This document shows, piece after piece, positions 37,284 through 45,663 of a stretch of 45,663 bases of DNA. Source of the DNA: Bacillota bacterium (lineage in GTDB: Bacteria; Bacillota; Bacilli; Alicyclobacillales; SLC66); NCBI GenBank assembly GCA_021821225.1, contig JAKACR010000003.1:1-45663 (forward strand), in the 5' to 3' direction. Position 1 is the stretch's first letter; every line of letters begins with the position of its first letter. A program made the translations under genes and the position numbers. Below the pieces are notes generated by a model. That model searched no databases and was not told the DNA's origin. It was given only the letters and a program-made list of their open reading frames with translations.

Positions 37284-37628
37284 GTTTGTAGGAACTGCGA
37301 GAAATGCTGGCTCCCCACAGGATGGAGAAAGGTATTTGATCTGACTGATGTCAGTCGGCGAGGTGGGGTACAGTGCACCCCGATAACGGTATTCGCCGAC
37401 TTGGTAATCGTCGCCATAGGCCAAGAACAATGCTGAATAGCCATAGGCGGTCGAATAGGGGCAGGTGCAACCACAACTGCTGCCATTCCCATTGTACCCC
37501 GACGCTTGGCTCAACGCCCCTTGCCAATTCGTGTAGCCGCAATTGGTCTTTGTCGTAAACCAATAAACCCCCGCTGCAGCGTTGATGGCGTCAAAACTCT
37601 CGATCTGATCTGGCGACGGCACGGACAA
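36972..37628 (-). pseudogene. truncated or overlapping secreted-protein-like frame
   Basis: The first 120 codons read like a genuine extracellular protein rich in Gly, Tyr, Ser and Cys (SSCGCTCPYS, GYTNWQGALSQASG), but there is no ATG start, no ribosome-binding site and no signal peptide; the frame opens at a TTG two codons after a stop. The last 100 codons overlap the plus-strand gene at 36702 and look like its shadow. Most likely a 5'- and perhaps 3'-truncated gene remnant. No family recognised. Confidence 0.4.
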
Positions 37629-37833
37629 GCCAGTTTACCGGTGCCCGCGCTTTGTCATTGGGGGTCGATCAGACTATAGATCCTGGTGATTCAAGAGACG
37701 GCATTCTCATTGTGGAAACCAGGCTCACATGACATAACGGAAATATACTGGCTTTTCCGGGTCTGCGATCGAACACATACGGCGATTCACACTTCACTTG
37801 AACCCCGTCGCACTGAATCAGGCGGGGAAGACC

Positions 37834-38319
37834 ATGAGCAAGACAAACACAGTCCTCCTGTTGGGCGGGGCGGCCACAAGCGTGGCCATGGCGCTTACCG
37901 GAGTGGCCCTGCGGGCTCTTCATCTGAGCATGACTGTCTGGTGGGATACGGCAGTCTACTTCGTGTTGGCCTTCACCGTCACGCACCGACTGGTGCTGAA
38001 GCGTTGGCCGCGCATCCGGCGCCAGGAGATGTGTGATCCGAAGCCACGTCAGTCAGCGCCGCAGGTTGACGATTGGCAGTGCCTGCACGTCACATGCATC
38101 GCGGCGTCCTATGCCGGGTTGCGGGCGAAGGCGTCCACCTTCGTCCATCGCCGTCCGCGTGGCGTCGCCGAAGAAGGCAGACAGGTCACAGACGGGCTGG
38201 CCAACCGCCGCGCACCACGCCCGTTCCATGACCGACGCAGTGCGCGTTGCCAGCTCACATCCGGGGCGGCGCGGACGGTACGGCGACCTGTTGCATCGTC
38301 GGAGGCGGCACCGGTTTGA
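37834..38319 (+). CDS. small membrane protein, C-terminal part doubtful
   Basis: From ATG 37834 (GGGGAAG upstream). Two transmembrane helices are clear within the first 60 residues (TVLLLGGAATSVAMALTGVAL and TVWWDTAVYFVLAFTVTHRLVL) followed by a basic segment. After about residue 65 the frame continues for nearly 100 residues with Arg/Ala-rich, non-globular composition and overlaps the GNAT gene, suggesting a frameshift or a lost stop codon. Function unknown. Confidence 0.5.
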   Translation: MSKTNTVLLLGGAATSVAMALTGVALRALHLSMTVWWDTAVYFVLAFTVTHRLVLKRWPRIRRQEMCDPKPRQSAPQVDDWQCLHVTCIAASYAGLRAKASTFVHRRPRGVAEEGRQVTDGLANRRAPRPFHDRRSARCQLTSGAARTVRRPVASSEAAPV

Positions 38320-39007
38320 CGAGGACAATCGTCTGTCCCGGGGCGGAGCCCTGTGCGGGCACCTCGACAAATCCCAGAGACTTCGCGAATGCGATGCTGC
38401 GTTCATTTGTCGCCTGCACGAATACCTCCATCTCCTGTATGCCCATCGCCTGCGCCTCTTGTTCGACCTGGCGCATGATCCGCTTGCCGTATCCGTTGCC
38501 CTGATGCTGCCCACCAAGGATCAGCGATCCGATGTTCATCTTGCCGTTGTCGTCCACGACAAGGCTCAGGTACCCCGCCGGCTGATCATTCACGACGACC
38601 ATGCGCGTGTTCGCCGCGTACACGTACTGAAGCACCTGTTGCATGTCGAGTTCCTGACCGTACGCGCTCTTGTAAACCGGCGCGATCTCCTGCTGTGTCA
38701 CCTGCGAAATGAAGACCTCGTCTCCCGCCATGACGGGCCGCAGCATCAATGTCGGCGCCGAAGTCGACGGCGCAGCCACCGCCTGCGCCGCTGCGGGGAC
38801 GGCCCGCCTTGGTCCGCTCTTCCCTTTTGCCGCGGCCGCCGTTTGAGTACGCTTTTTCTTAGCCGGAGTACGCGTGGCGCCACCGACTTGCGCACTCGTG
38901 AACATTGGCTTTACCGACATCGTCGTTGCCTGCCTCGCATTCTGAACCGGGTGAGCGTGCTTGCCAGTGGAACCGGAAGCTACGTCGTTGCGTCGTTTTA
39001 CGGCCAC
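38255..39007 (-). CDS. GNAT-family N-acetyltransferase
   Basis: 250 aa from a GTG at 39007 with AGGGGAG 8 nt upstream. Residues about 30-85 form a Lys/Ala-rich, probably disordered linker (AKKKRTQTAAAAKGK), then the GNAT fold begins (LMLRPVMAGDEVFISQV). LGGQHQGNGYGKRIMRQVEQEA is the acetyl-CoA pyrophosphate loop and VQATNERSIAFAKSLGF the following strand-helix. Substrate unknown. The 122-bp repeat copy 3 lies upstream. Confidence 0.82.
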   Translation of the reverse strand: MAVKRRNDVASGSTGKHAHPVQNARQATTMSVKPMFTSAQVGGATRTPAKKKRTQTAAAAKGKSGPRRAVPAAAQAVAAPSTSAPTLMLRPVMAGDEVFISQVTQQEIAPVYKSAYGQELDMQQVLQYVYAANTRMVVVNDQPAGYLSLVVDDNGKMNIGSLILGGQHQGNGYGKRIMRQVEQEAQAMGIQEMEVFVQATNERSIAFAKSLGFVEVPAQGSAPGQTIVLVKPVPPPTMQQVAVPSAPPRM

Positions 39008-39127
39008 TTTCGATTCTCCCCTCATCATCGACAACGTAGACCAGGCAAAACACCTGTCTCGATAGCCCACTATATGTAACGCGGTCGGGAAGCGCGCCTG
39101 GTCGCAACAAAAAAGCGCCCGCCCGGC

Positions 39128-39254
39128 GGACATATGATAAGGTCCGAAGTGCAAGCGCAGTGACTCGGTACGGGGCCCAGGCCTCAGTCCGTCGCCTCAG
39201 TCCGTCGCTATATACGTCCCGGCACCGTCGTCATTCGGAATATCACAGTTCCCC
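39128..39254. repeat. palindromic repeat, diverged copy 3
   Basis: It follows the same order as the unit at 30316-30437: GGACATATGATAA at the left, AGGCCTCAGTC in the centre, TTCGGAATATCACAGTTCCCC at the right. The terminal repeats have drifted and the centre contains a duplicated CCTCAGTCCGTCG. Confidence 0.75.
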
Positions 39255-39537
39255 AAGGGACGAACGCCGCTGCGAGGGACCCGTCGAATTTCCCCGCTTC
39301 CCGGGTAGACCCCCATGGCGCTGACGCGCCGGGAGCGAACGATGAAAATTCGCCGCGTCACGCCCTCACGCCGGTCCCACCGTGGGCCAGCGGCAGGACG
39401 AAGACTCGCTGGGTCGCCCGTGTCCCTTTGCTCGTCGCGAGTTTCGCGGCGTATCCGCGGCTGTCTGAGCAGGAGCAAGGGATACGGGCGGCTCGCACAG
39501 GCCCGGCGGCTCGCACAGGCCCCTGTTCCGGAGAACA
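39255..39537. other. intergenic region with an 18-bp direct repeat
   Basis: No convincing gene. CGGCTCGCACAGGCCC occurs twice with an 18-bp period at 39489-39524. Open frames on both strands lack ribosome-binding sites and known motifs. Confidence 0.45.
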
Positions 39538-40830
39538 TCACCCCTGCCTTTGGATGACTTCCAGTCCGCCGAGATACGGCCGCAAGACCTGGGGAACAGT
39601 CACAGATCCGTCTTCTTCCTGGTAATTCTCGAGGATGGCCGCGACCGTGCGACCCAGCGCAAGGCCCGAGCCATTCAGCGTGTGCACGTACTCCGGCTTG
39701 GAACGCTCCGTACGGCGAAAACGGATATTGGCGCGCCTCGCCTGGAAATCCTCGAAATTACTGCAGGATGAAATCTCCCGGTACATGGCGGCGGAGGGCA
39801 ACCACACCTCAAGGTCAAATTTCTTTGACTCCTTGAAGCCCAGATCCCCAGAACAGATCTCGATCACGCGGTAGGGAAGCTCAAGGCTGCGCAGCACGAC
39901 CTCGACGTCCGCAACCAGTGAATCCAATTCCGCGTATGACGTCTCCGGTTCGACAAACTTCACCAGTTCCAGCTTGTTGAACTGATGGAGCCGGATCAGG
40001 CCGCGCGTATCCCGTCCCGCGGAACCCGCCTCGGAGCGGAAATTCGTGCTGAAGCCCGCATATTTCAGTGGCAACCTGGACGCCGGGAGAATCTCTTCCC
40101 TGTGCAGGTTGGTCACGGGCACCTCGGCCGTCGGAATGAGATAGTAGTCACTGTCGGCGATCCGAAATACGTCCTCCTCAAACTTTGGAAGGTTGCCGGT
40201 GCCCACCATGCTCTGGCGATTGACCAGATACGGCGGCCACACCTCCGTATAGCCGTTTGCGCCGCACTGGATGTCGGTCATGAAATTCAGCAGGGCGCGT
40301 TCGAGCCGCGCACCGGCCCCCATGTAAAAGACGAAGCGGGACCCGGTCACCTTGCCGGCCCGCTCAAAGTCCAGGATGCCGAGGTCCGCTCCGATCTCCC
40401 AATGCGGGCGCGGCGCAAACGCAAACGCGCGCGGCGATCCCTCGCGCCGGACTTCCGGATTGTCTTCCTCACCCTTGCCGTACGGGACCGAGTCGTGCGG
40501 GAAATTCGGCAACCGCAAAAGGATGTCGGAAATCTCCGCGTCAAGCCCTTTCGCTTGATCGTCGAGGAAACGGATCCGATCGCCCACCGTCCTCATCTCG
40601 AGAATCAGCGCTTCGGCTCCGGCTCCCTCCCTCTTCTTGTCGGCAACGAGTTGCGACACCTGGTTGCGCTTGGCCTTCAACTGCTCCACCTGCGCTGTGA
40701 TCTCGCGCCACTGCCCGTCCGCCGAGAAAAAACGTTCGAGCATCGCGTGCGTCTCCGGCGGTTCGTTGCGCTTCGCGAGCGCCATTCTCATCGATTCCGG
40801 ATCCTGCCGGAGCCTCTTCGCGTCCAACAT
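39538..40830 (-). CDS. serS: seryl-tRNA synthetase
   Basis: 430 aa. An N-terminal long coiled-coil arm (about 25-105) is followed by the class II catalytic core: motif 2 [25 protein letters not shown] and motif 3 [19 protein letters not shown]. Charges tRNA-Ser; one such tRNA lies at 27567-27657. ATG at 40830 with GGGGAG 11 nt upstream. In B. subtilis serS follows pdxST directly; here a regulator gene intervenes. No T-box leader was recognised in the short upstream space. Confidence 0.96.
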   Translation of the reverse strand: MLDAKRLRQDPESMRMALAKRNEPPETHAMLERFFSADGQWREITAQVEQLKAKRNQVSQLVADKKREGAGAEALILEMRTVGDRIRFLDDQAKGLDAEISDILLRLPNFPHDSVPYGKGEEDNPEVRREGSPRAFAFAPRPHWEIGADLGILDFERAGKVTGSRFVFYMGAGARLERALLNFMTDIQCGANGYTEVWPPYLVNRQSMVGTGNLPKFEEDVFRIADSDYYLIPTAEVPVTNLHREEILPASRLPLKYAGFSTNFRSEAGSAGRDTRGLIRLHQFNKLELVKFVEPETSYAELDSLVADVEVVLRSLELPYRVIEICSGDLGFKESKKFDLEVWLPSAAMYREISSCSNFEDFQARRANIRFRRTERSKPEYVHTLNGSGLALGRTVAAILENYQEEDGSVTVPQVLRPYLGGLEVIQRQG

Positions 40831-40908
40831 AAAAGGGCACGCTCCCCATTGTAATAGGCCACAATATACCATGTCCCGATGTATTGGGCAACACGGGTGC
40901 GCCGCGGC

Positions 40909-41610
40909 TCACACAAGCACCACATGAGACGCGAGCTCGCCTTTGAAGAAATAGCCCAGGCCGCGCGAAGACATGATCAGTTCCGGTCGGCCGGGCTCCT
41001 TCTCCAGCTTCTCGCGCAACCGCGAAATATAGACGTAGATATCCTCTTTATGGTTTGCGGCCGTCCCGCCCCAGATGCCCTCCATGATCGCCGACGACGG
41101 CACGCACCGTCCCTTGGAGTGTGCCAGGATGCTCAATACCTGCGATTCCGTGCGGGACAGCAGCACACGGCGGCTGCGCAACGCCACGGAGGCCTCGCCA
41201 AACTCTCGGATGTGCAACTCGCGTTCATGTTTCGGGTGACGCTCCACCATGGAATTGAAAAGCGATTTCGCAACCGCGTGCGCGAACAGGGCGTGGTTCA
41301 GGTCGATCACTTCATAGACGCCCGCCCGCAACGCCCGCACGACCACTTCGGTCTCCGGATGTTGGGCGAGCAAAACGATGTCCGTCCGGTTGTCCACGAA
41401 CAACTCCCGCCAAAGCTGCGCGTCGCGGCGCCACACCTTCCCGAGATCCACGAACAGCACTTGCACTTTGAGCTCGCGGCACTGTGTCGCGACGTCCGAT
41501 CGCCGTGACATGACGGAAACCTGATGATACCAAGGGACATGCATCCGCGCGCGCGTGGCGATGTCACGATTCGCACACGCAAACCCGACACGCAAGCACC
41601 CCACCCCCAC
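40909..41610 (-). CDS. OmpR-type winged-helix regulator with atypical receiver
   Basis: About 233 aa. The C-terminal 95 residues are a winged-helix DNA-binding domain (LLSRTESQVLSILAHSKGRCVPSSAIMEGIWG...IYVYISRLREKLE...GLGYFF). The N-terminal 120 residues follow the receiver pattern: a possible acceptor Asp in VQVLFVDLGK is kept, but the paired acidic residues of the first loop and the conserved lysine are not obvious, so phosphorylation may be lost. No partner kinase adjoins. GTG start 9 bp after pdxT. An insertion between pdxT and serS. Confidence 0.75.
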   Translation of the reverse strand: MGVGCLRVGFACANRDIATRARMHVPWYHQVSVMSRRSDVATQCRELKVQVLFVDLGKVWRRDAQLWRELFVDNRTDIVLLAQHPETEVVVRALRAGVYEVIDLNHALFAHAVAKSLFNSMVERHPKHERELHIREFGEASVALRSRRVLLSRTESQVLSILAHSKGRCVPSSAIMEGIWGGTAANHKEDIYVYISRLREKLEKEPGRPELIMSSRGLGYFFKGELASHVVLV

Positions 41611-41619
41611 ACGGCAAGC

Positions 41620-42195
41620 TCACTCAATCATGTTGAGAAAGAGGCGGTGCATTCGCGGATCGTCCGTCAACTCCGGGTGAAAGGACGTCACAAGGACATT
41701 CCTCTCCCTGGCGGCGACTATCCTCCCATCGTAGCGGGCGAGAACCGTCACCGAGTTCCCCGCCTCCACAATGTGCGGGGCCCGGATGAACACAGCCGCA
41801 TACGGCTCTTCGCCCAGTCCGGCGACGGGGATATCCGCCTCGAAGGAGTCTCGCTGCCGACCAAAACTGTTGCGGTCCACTGTCGCGTCGAGCAGCCCCA
41901 GATGGGCTTGCTCCTGCCCGTGGATCCGTTTGGCGAGAAGGATCATGCCCGCGCACGTGCCAAACAGCGGCATGCCCTCTTCGCCGCGCTTGCGGATCGG
42001 TTCAAACAGGCCGTACTGCCTGATCAGCCGTCCGATGGTTGTGCTTTCGCCGCCCGGTATGACAAGACCATCCACCTCGTCGAGATCGCGCGGACGGCGC
42101 ACCAGGACGGCCTGGGTCCCCAGTGATTCTAGTCGCCTGGCGTGCTCGGACACGGCGCCTTGCACGCCGAGCACGCCTACGCGCGTTTTTGCCAT
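41620..42195 (-). CDS. pdxT: pyridoxal 5'-phosphate synthase glutaminase subunit
   Basis: 191 aa. Begins TRVGVLGVQGAVSEHARRLE; GGESTTIGRL oxyanion region; LFGTCAGMILLAK with the nucleophilic cysteine; SFHPELTDDPRMHRLFL with the catalytic His-Glu. Supplies ammonia to PdxS through a channel. It starts about 10 bp after pdxS, in the same operon. A GTG two codons upstream is an alternative start. Confidence 0.96.
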   Translation of the reverse strand: MAKTRVGVLGVQGAVSEHARRLESLGTQAVLVRRPRDLDEVDGLVIPGGESTTIGRLIRQYGLFEPIRKRGEEGMPLFGTCAGMILLAKRIHGQEQAHLGLLDATVDRNSFGRQRDSFEADIPVAGLGEEPYAAVFIRAPHIVEAGNSVTVLARYDGRIVAARERNVLVTSFHPELTDDPRMHRLFLNMIE

Positions 42196-42205
42196 GACCA
42201 CGCCG

Positions 42206-43090
42206 TCACCAGCCTCTGGGCGCCATGCGTTGGCTCTCAGCCAGCGTCGTCAGTTCAATGCCGGCCATCGGTGTTCCAATGTCCTGCGACAACTTCGCCA
42301 GCAGGTCATAGTCGCGGTAGTTCATCGTCGCTTCCACAATCGCGCGGGCGTACTTCTCGGGATTCTCCGACTTGAAGACGCCAGAACCCACAAATACTCC
42401 ATCGGAACCCAGTTCCATCATCAGCGCCGCATCCGCCGGCGTCGCCACGCCTCCGGCCGCGAAGTTCACCACGGGCAGTGCGCCCGTACGGTGCACTTCG
42501 AGCAAGAGTTCGTAGGGAGCGCCGGTTTCCTTCGCTTCCGCGATCAGTTCGTCTTCCGACATACCGCTGATCTTGCGAATCTGCCCCTGCACCATCCGGA
42601 TGTGCTTGACGGCCTCAACGATATTGCCCGTCCCTGGCTCGCCCTTTGTCCGAATCATCGCGGCGCCCTCCGCGATCCTGCGTAACGCCTCGCCGATATC
42701 CCGCGCCCCGCACACAAAAGGCACAGTGAACTCACGCTTGTTCACGTGAAACTTGTCGTCAGCGGGTGTCAGGACTTCACTCTCGTCGATGTAGTCAACA
42801 CCGAGCGCTTCAAGGATCCGGGCCTCGACGATATGGCCAATGCGGCACTTTGCCATCACCGGGACAGAGACCGCCTTCATCACCTGCTCCACAATGGTCG
42901 GATCCGCCATGCGGGCGACGCCGCCTGCCGCGCGAATGTCGGACGGAACCCGCTCGAGCGCCATGACGGCCACAGCGCCCGCCGCCTCGGCAATCCTCGC
43001 CTGCTCCGCGTTCACGACATCCATGATAACGCCATTTTTCTGCATCTGCGCCATGCCGCGCTTGACGCGTTCTGTGCCTGTCGTCGCCAA
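42206..43090 (-). CDS. pdxS: pyridoxal 5'-phosphate synthase lyase subunit
   Basis: 294 aa, full length. TIM barrel with [43 protein letters not shown] at the start, VMAKCRIGH with an active-site lysine and [24 protein letters not shown] phosphate loop. Combines ribose 5-phosphate, glyceraldehyde 3-phosphate and ammonia to pyridoxal phosphate. A TGGTATAAT extended -10 lies upstream (43134-43142). Confidence 0.97.
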   Translation of the reverse strand: MATTGTERVKRGMAQMQKNGVIMDVVNAEQARIAEAAGAVAVMALERVPSDIRAAGGVARMADPTIVEQVMKAVSVPVMAKCRIGHIVEARILEALGVDYIDESEVLTPADDKFHVNKREFTVPFVCGARDIGEALRRIAEGAAMIRTKGEPGTGNIVEAVKHIRMVQGQIRKISGMSEDELIAEAKETGAPYELLLEVHRTGALPVVNFAAGGVATPADAALMMELGSDGVFVGSGVFKSENPEKYARAIVEATMNYRDYDLLAKLSQDIGTPMAGIELTTLAESQRMAPRGW

Positions 43091-43133
43091 TGAACAACCC
43101 TCCCGCTAGAAAAAACGCAGCATTGTCTCGATG

Positions 43134-43142
43134 ATTATACCA
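43134..43142 (-). promoter_or_regulatory. extended -10 promoter of pdxST
   Basis: TGGTATAAT on the minus strand is a perfect extended -10 about 45 bp before pdxS; a -35 is not obvious, as is common for extended -10 promoters. Confidence 0.55.
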
Positions 43143-43175
43143 CAAGTACCTGTGGGACACTGGGAAATAGGGGCG

Positions 43176-43898
43176 TCATGGCCCGCCCCGCGAGGCCTTG
43201 ATCCGGCGCGGGTCGTCGGTGATGACGGCGTTGACGCCCCACGCGGCAAGCCGCTGCGCGACATGTTCGTCGTTGACCGTGTATGGCCTGACCGCCAGGC
43301 CGAGCTGAAAGGCTTCGTTGAGCAGCGCCGGGGTGACGGTCCGAAACGCGGGATGGATCGCCGTCGCACCGATCGCCGTCGCGTGCTGCGGCGATCCTGC
43401 CTGGAGTTCGCCGGTCAGCAACGCGGTGTCCACACCCTGGTCGAGCGTCCTCGTCTGCATGAGGACCTGCGGTTGGAAGGAGGACACCACAACGCGCGAA
43501 AGCATGCCTGTCGCCCGCAGGTCGCGCAACACCAACTCTTCAAGACCCGCGTAGGAGGGCGGGCCTGTTTTCAGTTCGACATTGACCATGAGGCCGTTTG
43601 TGGCGGCAAATTCGAGGACCTGCCGGAGTGTGGGGATCCGCTCGCCGGAAAACTGCGGAGCAAACTTGTATCCCGCGTCGAGCGACTGCAACTGTTCCAA
43701 TGTGAGATTCACGACCGGCCCGTAGCCCTGGGTCGTGCGCTGCACCGTCGCGTCATGGATGACCACGAGCTGTCCGTCGCGGGTCGGGTGCACGTCAAGC
43801 TCGATGCCGTCCGCGCCTTGGCGCTTGGCCTCCCGGAACGCCGCCATCGTATTCTCCGGCGCGTAGGCGCTCGCCCCGCGATGAGCCCATATCTGCAA
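43176..43898 (-). CDS. glycerophosphodiester phosphodiesterase
   Basis: 240 aa from a TTG at 43898 (CAGGTGA 8 nt upstream); the longer frame to 44201 runs into guaB and is rejected. WAHRGASAYAPENTMAAF with catalytic His and Arg-Gly, the ELDVHPTRDGQLVVIHDATVQRTT metal and His motif and a C-terminal VRPYTVNDEHVAQRLAAWGVNAVITDDP barrel end mark GDPD enzymes. Hydrolyses glycerophosphodiesters to glycerol 3-phosphate. No signal peptide, so cytosolic. It takes the place of dacA between guaB and pdxS. Confidence 0.9.
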   Translation of the reverse strand: MQIWAHRGASAYAPENTMAAFREAKRQGADGIELDVHPTRDGQLVVIHDATVQRTTQGYGPVVNLTLEQLQSLDAGYKFAPQFSGERIPTLRQVLEFAATNGLMVNVELKTGPPSYAGLEELVLRDLRATGMLSRVVVSSFQPQVLMQTRTLDQGVDTALLTGELQAGSPQHATAIGATAIHPAFRTVTPALLNEAFQLGLAVRPYTVNDEHVAQRLAAWGVNAVITDDPRRIKASRGGP

Positions 43899-44043
43899 GG
43901 CCCGTTCACCTGCCCCGTCGCGTGACTTCCCTGCCGTTATCCTGCAAGCGAATGTCCACCCGGACCAGCGTAACGGCCACCCCGCGGATCGTCCCGGGGT
44001 TTGGCTATGCGTCGGGTGGCCGCAAGAAGACAACCATGCGGAG

Positions 44044-45623
<1,580 letters not shown>

Positions 45624-45631
45624 TATGGAAT

Positions 45632-45663
45632 CAAAAAGAAGACGCCCGGCGCGAAGGCCGGAC
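45632..45663 (-). terminator. terminator of a gene beyond the right edge
   Basis: On the minus strand GTCCGGC-CTTCGC-GCCGGGC is followed by GTCTTCTTTTTGA. It ends a minus-strand transcript entering from outside and isolates the guaB promoter. Confidence 0.7.

Overview
This window looks like the chromosome of a GC-rich, endospore-forming Firmicute, most likely an Alicyclobacillaceae-type acidophile. Spore-formation genes (a sigK 5' half, csfB/gin, bofA, a spoVB-like flippase, an orphan sporulation-type kinase, abrB) sit in the dnaX-recR-tmk-holB-rsmI-abrB and guaB-pdxST-serS neighbourhoods familiar from Bacillus, and a DsrE-TusA-SQR-like cluster suggests sulfur metabolism. The genus is an inference; there is no 16S gene in the window.

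Layout. (1) About 1-13858: an AT-richer insertion that interrupts sigK. The 5' part of pro-sigma-K runs leftwards from 14191 and stops just after the codons for RCIENE, where the B. subtilis skin element interrupts sigK. A SpoIVCA-sized large serine recombinase lies at the other side of the insertion (456-1949). Between them are small phage-like genes punctuated by terminators and TGTCACA(A) motifs, a phage-type P-loop helicase-like gene, an AbiTii-family defence gene, a small serine resolvase with its own inverted-repeat site, and a complete type II restriction-modification system (R and controller C on the minus strand, M on the plus strand, tandem C-boxes upstream of C). The far attachment site and the 3' half of sigK are not visible and should lie to the left of the window.

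(2) 14.2-31.1 kb: housekeeping, replication and sporulation core, mainly on the minus strand: abrB, rsmI, yabA, holB, yaaR, darA, tmk, a YaaO-like decarboxylase, csfB, spoVB-like, bofA, yaaL, recR, ybaB, dnaX with a 10-copy 9-bp repeat, a PAS histidine kinase, SRP RNA, tRNA-Ser(CGA), tadA, asnB and a guanylate kinase. ricT (yaaT), expected after holB, is missing here. (3) 31.2-36.1 kb: xylulokinase, a sulfur cluster (dsrE-like, tusA-like, SQR-like, DUF1641) and tRNA-Arg(CCT). (4) 36.1-39.3 kb: a poorly conserved, lower-GC stretch with secreted or membrane proteins of unknown function and a GNAT acetyltransferase. (5) 39.5-45.7 kb: serS, an odd winged-helix regulator, pdxT, pdxS, a glycerophosphodiester phosphodiesterase and guaB with a clear sigma-A promoter.

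The most interesting reading is that the sigK intervening element doubles as an anti-phage defence island. It could be retained by its restriction-modification genes and removed only in the mother cell, where the recombinase would rebuild sigK. A 122-bp palindromic repeat with perfect 16-bp termini is a second item worth following.
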